A stretch of 40,198 nucleotides of DNA from NCBI GenBank assembly GCA_016194285.1, contig JACQBZ010000003.1:1-40198 (forward strand). The letters are read 5' to 3'. Below, in pieces: positions 31,124-38,641 of the stretch. Source of the DNA: Nitrospirota bacterium (GTDB lineage Bacteria > Nitrospirota > Nitrospiria > JACQBZ01). A program made the position numbers and the translations under genes. The notes under the pieces are model-generated. The model had not been told where the DNA came from. It saw nothing but the letters and a program-made list of their open reading frames with translations, and did not search any database. Every line of letters starts with the position of its first letter. Within the stretch, counting starts at the first letter, position 1.

Positions 31124-32879
31124 TGAAGTAGACCTCGCCATTCCTTCTTACAATAAACTCTTTGCCGAAGATATCCCACGGAGAAATCGGAACACCGCTG
31201 TAGGTCTGGATCCCATGCGTTTCGATCCGTGTGTCGGCCCGGATCATGCTGGCCAGTTGTCCCTGCTTATTGGCCTCCACCACAACCACCTTTTTTACCG
31301 ACGAGGCAAAGGTTTCCAGGGCTTTTACAGGAAGCGGCCAGAGCAGTTTGGGATACAGGGCGGCTACATCCGCTCCGATCTGTTGGAACCGCTGCACGGC
31401 CTCGCGCACCGACCCTTGGGTGGATCCCCAACTGACAATGCCCACCTTGGCATGAGCGGGACCTTCCCGCTCCATGGGAAGAAAGTCTTCTTCGAGGGTG
31501 TCGAGCTTTCCGAATCGTTTATCCGTCATGATCGTATGTCCCTGAGGGCTGTAGCCGGGCGAACCTGTTTCCGTATGTTCAAGACCTGTGGCGATATATT
31601 CCCCGCCGGACTGACCTGGAACAGCCATGGGGGAAATTCCATCATGAGTCACTTGGTAACGGGCATAAGAAGATCGCGCTGAATCATACAGGATCCGATT
31701 GGTAATCCGAATTTCAGGAAGGTTGGGCCTGGAAACGGTCTGACTCCTCCGGCTCAAAGAGGCATCGCTTAATAAGATGACCGGGACCTGGTATCGTTCG
31801 GCCAAGTTGAAGGCCTCGATCGTCAGATAAAGGCAATCACGGACATCCGCGGCGGCCAAAACAATCTTCGGCAGATCGCCATGGCTCCCGAAGGCTGCCG
31901 CGAAAAGATCGGACTGCTCATGTTGGGTCGCACCCCCGTTACCGGGCCCGACCCGCTGCACATCCACGATGACGATCGGGATCTCCGCCGTCCCGGCAAA
32001 ACCGATACATTCCTGCATTAAATCCAGGCCGGGCCCCGACGTACAGGTCATCGCCTTGGCTCCCGCATAGGAAGCTCCAATCGTCAGAGCGGCCGATTCG
32101 ATCGGATCCTCCGCCTGAATAACCGATCCGCCAAGTCCGGGTAGATACCTTGAGAACCAGTCGCCGATGGTCGTGGCGGGTGTAATCGGATAAGAAGAAT
32201 AAAAACGACAGCCCGCGAGCAACGCCCCAAGACCGATCGCCTCATTTCCATTCAACAATAAGAAATCGTCCTTTCGTTTTTCCAGCGGAATTTGATACGG
32301 ATCCTGCTTGCGGATTTGTTCCGCGGCATAGATGAAACCCGCTTCAAGGGCTTTAAGATTCATCCGGAGCATCGAAGGATCCTTCTTTGAAAATCGCTTG
32401 CGGATCTGATCCTGCAGTACGTTCATCGGGATCGAAAAAAGCTGTGCCACAGCACCCAAAGCCACCATGTTCTTTAAGATGGGGTTTCCCAAACTTTCGC
32501 TGATATCCATCATGGGAATGGGGTAAAGGATCACGCCGCTCAGTCCCTCCGGTCGGGTGTCTTCATGATCGTAAATCAACACACATCCCGGGGAAAGCTT
32601 ATCCTTGTTAGTCCGATAACCTCGATCACTGAGGGCCACAAGAATATCCAGCCGGTCCCCTTGAGATGGAACAGGAAGAGGGGAGGCGGTGAGCTGGAAC
32701 ATGACATCGCCCCCCTTGATTTCCGAGGTAAACGTCGATTCAGTCAAAACATTAAGACCAATTTGGGCAACGGCTCTATCGAGCAACTCTCCGATGGTAA
32801 TAACACCCTGGCCCCCTTCTCCCGCTATGCGGATGATACGGTCTTCCCGTTCCATGGCTGCTCTCATAAAATGAAACAT
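31056..32879 (-). CDS. 2-oxoacid:ferredoxin oxidoreductase, gamma-alpha fusion subunit
   Basis: A 607-residue fusion. Residues about 10-190 are the gamma domain with GEGGQG (20-25). Residues about 200-607 are the alpha (pyrimidine-binding) part: NGNEAIGLGAL, YPITP (230-234, substrate threonine), TSGPG (280-284) and IPIVIVDVQR. The motif usually written GPSTGxPT is changed to GPGNGGAT (311-318), followed by QHEQSDL. It is the first gene of the eleven-gene array. The ATG at 32879 has GAGG 6 bases upstream; another ATG at 32855 is the conventional gamma start but has a weaker site. It catalyses reversible ferredoxin-linked oxoacid decarboxylation, used in the reductive TCA cycle for carboxylation. 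Confidence 0.9.
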   Translation of the reverse strand: MFHFMRAAMEREDRIIRIAGEGGQGVITIGELLDRAVAQIGLNVLTESTFTSEIKGGDVMFQLTASPLPVPSQGDRLDILVALSDRGYRTNKDKLSPGCVLIYDHEDTRPEGLSGVILYPIPMMDISESLGNPILKNMVALGAVAQLFSIPMNVLQDQIRKRFSKKDPSMLRMNLKALEAGFIYAAEQIRKQDPYQIPLEKRKDDFLLLNGNEAIGLGALLAGCRFYSSYPITPATTIGDWFSRYLPGLGGSVIQAEDPIESAALTIGASYAGAKAMTCTSGPGLDLMQECIGFAGTAEIPIVIVDVQRVGPGNGGATQHEQSDLFAAAFGSHGDLPKIVLAAADVRDCLYLTIEAFNLAERYQVPVILLSDASLSRRSQTVSRPNLPEIRITNRILYDSARSSYARYQVTHDGISPMAVPGQSGGEYIATGLEHTETGSPGYSPQGHTIMTDKRFGKLDTLEEDFLPMEREGPAHAKVGIVSWGSTQGSVREAVQRFQQIGADVAALYPKLLWPLPVKALETFASSVKKVVVVEANKQGQLASMIRADTRIETHGIQTYSGVPISPWDIFGKEFIVRRNGEVYFNGAQSSDGVQDGSQGDVVSRVR

Positions 32880-32983
32880 CTACATCCTCATGGGCACAAG
32901 AAAGGGGCAATCGTGGCAAGAATTAAACCAACCCTGCCCCCTTCTTTTAACGAAACTCATTTCTTAAACCGAGCATTCTACCG

Positions 32984-33190
32984 TCACGGCTTCTGTGGCG
33001 ATCCCGGTTTCGGCGGGCCCCCGGGTTGTGGGCTTCCTGGTTTTGGAGATCCCGGCTGTGGCCCTCCACCCGGTTTCGCCGGACCTCCGCCGGGCTGTGG
33101 GCTACCCGGTTTTGGCCCCGTAGGCGGCGGACTTCCGGGCCGCACTGGAGTAGCGAGGCTTTTTATTCCAGGATGATCCTGACGTACCAT
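32984..33190 (-). CDS. Proline/glycine-rich 68-residue protein
   Basis: A low-complexity protein: after MVRQDHPGIKSLATPVRPG it is made of near-tandem P-x-P-G-S-P and P-G-G units (36 Pro plus Gly residues or more), with lysines spaced through. It has no signal peptide and no hydrophobic segment. Strong evidence for translation: AAGGAGGTGAT upstream of the ATG matches the 3' end of 16S rRNA over 11 bases. It is last in the small-gene cassette. It could be an extended linker-like or binding peptide; function unknown. Confidence 0.68.
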   Translation of the reverse strand: MVRQDHPGIKSLATPVRPGSPPPTGPKPGSPQPGGGPAKPGGGPQPGSPKPGSPQPGGPPKPGSPQKP

Positions 33191-33204
33191 TTTCCATCAC
33201 CTCC

Positions 33205-33465
33205 TTATCGTGCTTTCTGTTTGGTCCAACCCCAAGCGTTCTTGCTTAACGACTTTTTATTCTTTGATTCATCAAAGACAATCCGTCTCTCTATAATGGC
33301 TCGGATCCTCTGCTTCCGGATCTTCAACAGGCATCCGTGGCAGATCCATTGTCGCTCGGTCGGATCAAAATAGAGAACGGCCTGCCAGCTGCAGCGACTG
33401 CATGTTAGCGGAATGGCCCATGCAACGCCGGTGGCCTTTTCCACGCTATGGTCATAGGCGTCCAT
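33205..33465 (-). CDS. Small zinc-ribbon protein (86 residues)
   Basis: CSRC (about residues 22-25), 16 residues, then CHGC (about 42-45): a classic two-knuckle zinc site. YFDPTERQWI lies between the knuckles, and a basic helix LLKIRKQRIRAIIERR follows, which could touch nucleic acid. The pattern CxRC - YDP/FDP - CxxC - K-rich matches the 80-residue protein at 34064-34306, so the two look paralogous. The ATG at 33465 has no clear ribosome binding site. It lies 14 bases upstream of the proline-rich gene. Confidence 0.72.
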   Translation of the reverse strand: MDAYDHSVEKATGVAWAIPLTCSRCSWQAVLYFDPTERQWICHGCLLKIRKQRIRAIIERRIVFDESKNKKSLSKNAWGWTKQKAR

Positions 33466-33491
33466 CTTGGAGCTTTATGGCAACGGGTCAG

Positions 33492-33635
33492 TCAATTCCC
33501 ATTCTTCGGCTCGGAATCCTTTTCCATGGACCGTTTTCCGGCCTCCGGCTGCTTTTGCTCTTCTTTCACTTTGTCTTGGGTATTGTCATTTATTTTTTTG
33601 GGGACGTCTTTGCCTTTCTTGTAGTGCATAGCCAT
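33492..33635 (-). CDS. 47-residue charged peptide
   Basis: Short ORF MAMHYKKGKDVPKKINDNTQ, then a Lys/Glu/Gln-rich chain ending EPKNGN. Almost no hydrophobic residues; probably disordered or a single charged helix. The ATG at 33635 has AGGAAAG upstream at good spacing, and the ORF lies in line with the other minus-strand small genes, 26 bases before the 86-residue gene. A longer plus-strand ORF covers the same bases but lacks a start signal. Function unknown. Confidence 0.55.
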   Translation of the reverse strand: MAMHYKKGKDVPKKINDNTQDKVKEEQKQPEAGKRSMEKDSEPKNGN

Positions 33636-33783
33636 GCTTTCTTTCCTGACTCCAGCGAAATAAAAACGGCATGCCCCTTACTTCCTTCAAATGTGCCCTC
33701 GGAGCACGCACACACCTTGCGAAATCCCCCGGACACAGACTCACGGGTCGAGGAAGCAAGAGTTCACAAGGATAAGAACGCTT

Positions 33784-34071
33784 CTATATTATTTTTTTGC
33801 TTTTCTTGGAAGCACCCTTTTTTGGAGGTACAGATTTGGCTTTCAAGGCCTCATTTTCTTTCTTCAAGGACGCATTCTCCGTTGTGAGGGCCGTTATCTT
33901 TGACTTTAGATCTTCGTTTTCCGTTGTCAGGTTTTTGACTTGCTGATTTAAACCGGTATTTTCTTTCTTCAACTGTTCATTCTCGGCTTTGAGACCACAT
34001 CCGGACAAGGTTATCAGGCTTACAATCAAGAACCCGCCCAAGATTGACCTCAAACCTTTTTTGCTATTCAT
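33784..34071 (-). CDS. Coiled-coil lipoprotein (95 residues)
   Basis: Signal peptide NSKKGLRSILGGFLIVSLIT with lipobox LSGC (cysteine 25), so the mature protein is lipid-anchored. Residues about 28-78 are a regular coiled coil with repeated L-K-x-E-N and L-T-T-E-N heptads (asparagines at core positions, as in parallel dimers). The tail is Lys/Pro/Ser-rich (PPKKGASKKSKKII). It resembles Lpp-like spacer lipoproteins in layout. GAGGAG lies 7 bases before the ATG. It overlaps the preceding zinc-ribbon gene by 8 bases. Confidence 0.85.
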   Translation of the reverse strand: MNSKKGLRSILGGFLIVSLITLSGCGLKAENEQLKKENTGLNQQVKNLTTENEDLKSKITALTTENASLKKENEALKAKSVPPKKGASKKSKKII

Positions 34072-34306
34072 GATTCGTCTCCTCTTTTTTTAAGATTGAT
34101 TTTACGTCCTGCTTGATGCGTCCTTGCTTACTATTGTCACCATGAATGAGCCGTTTGATTTCGAGTTTTCGATTGCAGGCCGGGCATAAGGATTTCTTTG
34201 TCAACGGATCATAGTTCAACGAGGGGGCATCCTGCATACATCGCTCACATCGTTCTGCCGACTTGCTATTTTTTACTTTACGACCCTCAGGCCGTTTGCC
34301 CAACAT
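34064..34306 (-). CDS. Small zinc-ribbon protein (80 residues)
   Basis: CERC (about 20-23), 17 residues, CPAC (about 41-44) with NYDPLTKKSL between, then a basic stretch NRKLEIKRLIHG. It is the same plan as the 86-residue protein at 33205. A short charged tail ends KKEETNHE. AAGG lies 6 bases before the ATG, inside the end of the frameshifted gene upstream. Probably cytoplasmic; nucleic acid or metal handling is possible but not shown. Confidence 0.72.
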   Translation of the reverse strand: MLGKRPEGRKVKNSKSAERCERCMQDAPSLNYDPLTKKSLCPACNRKLEIKRLIHGDNSKQGRIKQDVKSILKKEETNHE

Positions 34307-34309
34307 TTT

Positions 34310-34482
34310 TTACCTTGCGCACACCCGTTGGCGCCACGCTTTCAGTTGCAATCCTCGTTCTTCCATGATCCAGCTGCGGCATGCGATACAGACCGCTTGT
34401 TTAGAATCGGGCGAAGCCCCAAGGAAAATGTGATTTCCTTCCCGCAGCGCGGGCAACGCAACTCGAGCCGTTTCCATTTCAT
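34310..34482 (-). pseudogene. Third zinc ribbon, interrupted by a -1 frameshift
   Basis: The ATG at 34480-34482 overlaps the TPR gene stop (ATGA) and begins MKWKRLELRCPRCGKEI, giving the first knuckle CPRC. The frame then runs into a non-conserved end at 34342. In the neighbouring frame the same region continues as LGASPDSKQAVCIACRSWI, supplying the second knuckle CIAC and ending at 34310. One extra G in the GGGG run (plus-strand CCCC 34417-34420) would join the two into a 57-residue protein with CPRC, 18 residues, CIAC. This is a true mutation, a sequencing error in a homopolymer, or programmed slippage. Confidence 0.62.
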
Positions 34483-34784
34483 CTTGCTTCTTGTTTCGAC
34501 GTGACCGGTTTTCTCCGAGCTTCCATTTGAGGTAAAATTTCCCGCAAGGCTCCTCGAGCCGCAAGGTGGTTGGAGTCGATCGCAATCACATTCTTCAATT
34601 GGACGATGGCCTCTTCGAATCGCCCCAATCGAGCCAACAGGACGCCCAGCTTATACCTGGCTTCGGTGCCGCGTGGATTGAGTTCAATCTGTTTTCTATA
34701 CCACTGCAACCGCAAACCCTGTTCCCCATTATTATTATTCGCGGCTTTCGTATTCAGGCTATCCATCATGACGATCATTTCCAT
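34479..34784 (-). CDS. Single-TPR small protein (101 residues)
   Basis: Residues about 27-80 form a TPR unit plus partner helix: QWYRKQIELNPRGTEARYKL, GVLLARLGRFEEAIVQLKNV, IAIDSNHLAARGAL, with canonical TPR positions (W/L, G, Y, A, P). The front (MDSLNTKAANNNNGEQ) is polar. Likely a protein-protein adaptor. It is the first gene of the small-gene cassette, divergent from the Fur-family gene, and its stop overlaps the next start. GGAAG lies 9 bases before the ATG; a later in-frame ATG (MDSLNT) is also possible. Confidence 0.82.
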   Translation of the reverse strand: MEMIVMMDSLNTKAANNNNGEQGLRLQWYRKQIELNPRGTEARYKLGVLLARLGRFEEAIVQLKNVIAIDSNHLAARGALREILPQMEARRKPVTSKQEAR

Positions 34785-34856
34785 TACATTATCTTCCCAC
34801 CAAAAACGGCCGACACTCTGCGCGAACTCCCCAAAAGCCTACCATATTAATGCATC

Positions 34857-34882
34857 ATGTTGCAAATAGTTATTTGTTGCAT
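34857..34882. promoter_or_regulatory. Fur-family-type palindrome between divergent units
   Basis: Perfect core CAAATA-GT-TATTTG (34863-34876) with outer symmetric ATG...CAT (34857-34859 and 34880-34882), AT-rich like Fur/Zur/PerR boxes. It overlaps the -35 element of the Fur-family gene and lies about 75 bases before the TPR gene, so it could control both directions. The rest of this 172-base gap shows no other clear signal. Confidence 0.5.
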
Positions 34883-34905
34883 TTAAAAGGCGCTTCGTGT
34901 AGCAT
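34877..34905 (+). promoter_or_regulatory. Possible promoter of the Fur-family gene
   Basis: -35 TTGCAT (34877-34882), 17-base spacer, -10 TAGCAT (34900-34905), moderate matches. The -35 overlaps the palindrome, consistent with autoregulation. Confidence 0.4.
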
Positions 34906-34956
34906 CAAGGGCAGCCGACGTCCACCCAACAAACGCACCCGAGGCAGAGGCATCCC

Positions 34957-35388
34957 ATGAGGAAGCACAAAGACCTGCTTGCCGTTTTGCGCCATAACCG
35001 CCAGCGTGTTACCCCGGCGCGACGGTTCCTGCTTCAACTCTTCATCGACAACCACAGCCGCTCACTCTCGCTTCCCGAGATCCAGGCGCATCTTCAAGAT
35101 CGGCTCCCGGGGATCAACCGGTCAAGCATCTACCGCAATCTGGAGATGCTGAAGGCGCTCAGCATTATTCAAGAGCTGCGTGTTGTCCGCAAAGGCCGTC
35201 GCTATCAGTTTGTATTCGAACGCCCGGTACACCACTTCATCATCTGTAAGGCCTGCGGCAAAGTGAGCAAGGGCAAGCGCGGTTTCTTCGAACAGGTCGA
35301 GCGCTCGCTTCAAGACATTCACGATTTCAAGAAGGCGAACCTGTCGGTCACCTTTTATGGGTTCTGCAGTCGTTGCCGGGTCGGTTGA
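34957..35388 (+). CDS. Fur-family metal-dependent regulator
   Basis: A 143-residue protein of Fur size. Residues about 1-80 form the winged helix (RVTPARRFLLQLF, then LPEIQAHLQ, then recognition-helix part INRSSIYRNLEMLKAL). Residues about 85-143 form the dimerisation domain with VHHFIICKACGKV and two CxxC pairs (C97/C100 and C137/C140) for the structural zinc. Fur, Zur, PerR and Nur cannot be told apart here. Its neighbour is a zinc-ribbon cassette, which makes a zinc or peroxide role worth testing. It probably autoregulates through the palindrome at 34857-34882. A weak hairpin (35390-35420) follows its stop. Confidence 0.88.
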   Translation: MRKHKDLLAVLRHNRQRVTPARRFLLQLFIDNHSRSLSLPEIQAHLQDRLPGINRSSIYRNLEMLKALSIIQELRVVRKGRRYQFVFERPVHHFIICKACGKVSKGKRGFFEQVERSLQDIHDFKKANLSVTFYGFCSRCRVG

Positions 35389-35424
35389 AGCGGTAAAAGG
35401 AGGTCGATCTCCCGAACCGCATTC

Positions 35425-35453
35425 TTGATAAAAACCCACCACTGTGTTAATTT
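35425..35453 (+). promoter_or_regulatory. Possible promoter of leuS
   Basis: -35 TTGATA (35425-35430), 17-base spacer, -10 TAATTT (35448-35453). The leader would be about 30 bases. No T-box or leader peptide rich in leucine codons is seen. Confidence 0.45.
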
Positions 35454-35489
35454 AAAAGCCCTGACAAACCATGTAGTACGAGAACTTCA

Positions 35490-38120
35490 ATGACGAAAGA
35501 GACGACGCCACAGCAGCCCGAGGTCTACAGTCCCCAAGCGATCGAACCGGCATGGCAGCAGCGGTGGGAGGCAGGCAAAGCCTTTCGCGTCATGAAAGAT
35601 CCGAACCGGCCGAAGTACTACTGCCTCGTGATGTTCCCCTACCCGTCCGGCCGGATTCATATGGGCCACGTCCGCAATTACGTGATCGGCGACGTCGTCG
35701 CACGATACAAAAGCATGCGAGGCTTGAACGTACTGCACCCGATGGGCTGGGACGCGTTCGGTCTGCCGGCCGAGAACGCCGCGATCGAACGGGGCGTTCA
35801 CCCGTCCAAATGGACGAAGGAAAACATCGCCACCATGCGCACACAGCTCAAGCGGATGGGCCTCTCCTACAACTGGGAACGCGAGGTGGCGACCTGTGAT
35901 CCGGACTATTACAAATGGAACCAGTGGTTCTTCCTCAAGATGTACGAGCGCGGGCTGGCCTACAAAAAAATGTCCTCGGTCAACTGGTGCCCGTCCTGCG
36001 AGACGGTCCTGGCCAACGAGCAGGTGATCGACGGAGCCTGCTGGCGATGCGGCAGCACCGTCGTCCAGAAGGAGCTTGAGCAGTGGTTTTTCAAGATCAC
36101 GGCCTACGCCGAGGAGTTGCTTTCGGAATGCGACCGTTTGACCGGATGGCCCGAACGGGTTCTAACGATGCAGCGAAACTGGATCGGAAAGAGCATCGGC
36201 GTCGAGGTGGACTTCCCGCTGGCAGGCAATTCCAACAAGCCGATCCGGATCTTTACGACCCGACAGGACACGCTGTTCGGCGCGACCTTCGTGACAGTTG
36301 CGCCGGAGCATCCGATGGTCGAGGAGATCCTCCGAGGGAAAAAGGAAGCGGCCGCCGTCCGGAAATTCGTAGAACGGATCAAGAAACAGGACAGGACGGT
36401 TCGGATCGCGGAAGATATTGAGAAAGAGGGGACCTTCACCGGCGCCCATGCGATCAATCCGATGACGAAGGAACGCGTCCCGATCTGGATCGGCAATTTC
36501 GTCCTCATGGAATACGGCACCGGCGCGATCATGTGCGTGCCGGCACATGACCAGCGCGATTTCGAGTTTGCGAAAAAATACGGGATCCCCGTCCGGGTCG
36601 TGATCCAAAACCCGGAGGGCACCCTCCGGTCGGAAGACCTGTCCGCCGCTTATGTCGAGGAGGCCGGAACGCTGGTGGACTCTGGGAAATTCTCCGGCCT
36701 GATTCCCCGGGAGGCGCAGGAGAAGATCGCGGGCTTTATCGAATCCGAAAAACTCGGCGCGCGCAGGATCAATTACAAACTCCGCGACTGGGGCATCTCC
36801 CGGCAACGGTACTGGGGCACACCCATTCCGATCGTCTATTGCAAAACATGCGGAACGGTTCCGGTCCCCTACGACGACCTGCCCGTCACGCTGCCGCAGG
36901 ACGTTGCCTTTACGGGGAAAGGCGGCTCGCCGCTTGCGGCGGACAAAAACTTTCTGAACGTGAAATGCCCAAAATGCAAAGGCTCCGCGCGTCGGGAGAC
37001 CGACACGATGGACACCTTCGTCGATTCCTCGTGGTACTTCCTCCGGTATCTCTCGCCCCGACTCGATTCGGCCCCGTTCGATCACCAGGAAGCCGACTAT
37101 TGGATGCCGGTGGACCAATACATCGGCGGGATCGAGCATGCGGTGCTTCATCTGCTCTACGCCCGTTTCTTCACCAAAGTCATCCGCGACCTGGGGCTCG
37201 TGAAAATCAACGAGCCTTTCACGAACCTCCTGACGCAGGGGATGGTTTGCATGGAGACCTACCGGTGCGAAGAACACGGCTGGCTGTTTCCCGGAGAAGT
37301 AATTGGCTCGGAGAAAGAAGGTTGGCGCTGCCCGCATTGCAGCCGGCCGGTCGATCGGGGCCGCGTCGAGAAGATGTCCAAATCCAAGAAGAACATCGTG
37401 GATCCCGAACAACTCATCGCGAAATACGGCGCGGACACGGCCCGGCTGTTTTCACTCTTCGCCGCGCCTCCGGAAAAAGACCTCGAATGGAACGACGCGG
37501 GCGTCGAAGGCGCTTCGCGGTTCTTAAACCGCGTCTGGCGATTGGTGACAAACCATGCGACTACAAAGGCATCTACTCAGGTGGTTAGGAGGCATATTGA
37601 TCTCGATTTGCCCGTCAGCCCACAAGAGGCCGCACTTCGTCACATGACGCACCGGACGATCAAAAAGGTGACAGAAGACCTCGACCGGAGTTTCCAGTTC
37701 AACACGGCTATCGCCGCTCTGATGGAGTTCTACAACACGATCACCGAATGGGAACGCGAAGGCGGCCCACCGGGCGATCATACCGCGATGGACGAGGCGC
37801 TCCGGACCCTTGTCATCCTGCTCTCTCCTTTCGCCCCGCACATCGCCGAAGAGCTCTGGAAGCGGCTCGGCCACGCCGACAGCGTCTTCCGGCAGCCCTG
37901 GCCGAAATGGAACGAGGGGTATCTGAAAACCGACGAGGTCACGATCGTGCTCCAGATCAACGGGAAACTCCGAAGCCAGATCCTCGTCCCGGCCGATCTC
38001 GACGAGGAGGGCGTCCGGAACCGGGCATTGGCCGACGGAAAGATCATGGATTGGATGAAGGGACAGGCTCCGAAGAAGGTGATTTACGTCAAAGGGAAAT
38101 TGGTGAATATCGTCCTATGA
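35490..38120 (+). CDS. leuS: Leucyl-tRNA synthetase
   Basis: An 876-residue class I synthetase of normal bacterial length, charging tRNA-Leu with leucine. HIGH motif HMGH at 57-60 ([15 protein letters not shown]) and KMSKS at 628-632 are both intact. A zinc-like domain lies at CPSC...CWRCG (about 168-190), the editing domain contains [11 protein letters not shown] and [12 protein letters not shown], and [10 protein letters not shown] precedes a second CxxC segment. Its stop overlaps the lptE start (ATGA). The ribosome binding site is weak (GAGAA). It is first gene of leuS-lptE-holA. Confidence 0.98.
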   Translation: MTKETTPQQPEVYSPQAIEPAWQQRWEAGKAFRVMKDPNRPKYYCLVMFPYPSGRIHMGHVRNYVIGDVVARYKSMRGLNVLHPMGWDAFGLPAENAAIERGVHPSKWTKENIATMRTQLKRMGLSYNWEREVATCDPDYYKWNQWFFLKMYERGLAYKKMSSVNWCPSCETVLANEQVIDGACWRCGSTVVQKELEQWFFKITAYAEELLSECDRLTGWPERVLTMQRNWIGKSIGVEVDFPLAGNSNKPIRIFTTRQDTLFGATFVTVAPEHPMVEEILRGKKEAAAVRKFVERIKKQDRTVRIAEDIEKEGTFTGAHAINPMTKERVPIWIGNFVLMEYGTGAIMCVPAHDQRDFEFAKKYGIPVRVVIQNPEGTLRSEDLSAAYVEEAGTLVDSGKFSGLIPREAQEKIAGFIESEKLGARRINYKLRDWGISRQRYWGTPIPIVYCKTCGTVPVPYDDLPVTLPQDVAFTGKGGSPLAADKNFLNVKCPKCKGSARRETDTMDTFVDSSWYFLRYLSPRLDSAPFDHQEADYWMPVDQYIGGIEHAVLHLLYARFFTKVIRDLGLVKINEPFTNLLTQGMVCMETYRCEEHGWLFPGEVIGSEKEGWRCPHCSRPVDRGRVEKMSKSKKNIVDPEQLIAKYGADTARLFSLFAAPPEKDLEWNDAGVEGASRFLNRVWRLVTNHATTKASTQVVRRHIDLDLPVSPQEAALRHMTHRTIKKVTEDLDRSFQFNTAIAALMEFYNTITEWEREGGPPGDHTAMDEALRTLVILLSPFAPHIAEELWKRLGHADSVFRQPWPKWNEGYLKTDEVTIVLQINGKLRSQILVPADLDEEGVRNRALADGKIMDWMKGQAPKKVIYVKGKLVNIVL

Positions 38121-38641
38121 AATATTTATTTTTTCTCCTCACCCCTTACGCCTTACTCCTCACGGTTCTCGCCGGCTGCGGCTACCACCTGTCCGGAAGC
38201 AACCGGCTTCCGTCCGATATCGAGACGATCGCCGTTCCTGTTTTTCATAACAATACGTTCGAGCCCACGCTGGAGAATGCCGTGACCACGGCCGTGAAAC
38301 AAGAGTTTTTGACGAACAGCCGTCTGAAGGTCGTGAACGATCCGGATCAGGCCGATCTCGTCGTCAAGGGGACGATCGTCTCTTACGGTCTCACGCCCCT
38401 TTCGTTCGACAGCACCCGGACCGTGGTGCTGGAGTACCGGGTTCACATCCGGGCCGTGGTCTCGGTCGAAGCCCCCCGCACGCAGAAGGTCTTCTGGAAG
38501 GATCCCGGAATGGAAGCGGTTGCGGAATACCTCGTCAACCCCGATACGGCCGCGAACCGGGTGGCGGAGGACCACGCGATTGCGGAAGCCAGCAAACAGT
38601 TCGCCGAAAACGTCGTCCACCGCGTCCTGGAAGGATTTTGA
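38117..38641 (+). CDS. lptE: LPS-assembly lipoprotein LptE
   Basis: A 174-residue outer-membrane lipoprotein. Signal peptide [16 protein letters not shown] with lipobox LAGC (cysteine 21). The mature part begins [20 protein letters not shown], the LptE signature, and continues with [17 protein letters not shown] and a C-terminal helix. LptE plugs the LptD barrel that inserts lipopolysaccharide. Its presence implies an LPS outer membrane. It overlaps leuS by 4 bases and holA by 1, so it is translationally coupled. Confidence 0.93.
   Translation: MKYLFFLLTPYALLLTVLAGCGYHLSGSNRLPSDIETIAVPVFHNNTFEPTLENAVTTAVKQEFLTNSRLKVVNDPDQADLVVKGTIVSYGLTPLSFDSTRTVVLEYRVHIRAVVSVEAPRTQKVFWKDPGMEAVAEYLVNPDTAANRVAEDHAIAEASKQFAENVVHRVLEGF

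Noticed and set aside
32890-32950. Terminator between the small-gene cassette and the oxidoreductase operon
   Set aside because: A GAAGGGGGCA / TGCCCC-type pairing exists but with a large loop and only a weak T-rich end; too uncertain to list.
33402-33887. 161-residue plus-strand ORF
   Set aside because: No ribosome binding site, low-complexity hydrophobic/aromatic content, and it lies opposite minus-strand genes (47-residue peptide, lipoprotein) that have proper start signals.
36162-37412. 416-residue minus-strand ORF
   Set aside because: Antisense shadow of leuS, whose catalytic motifs are intact on the other strand.
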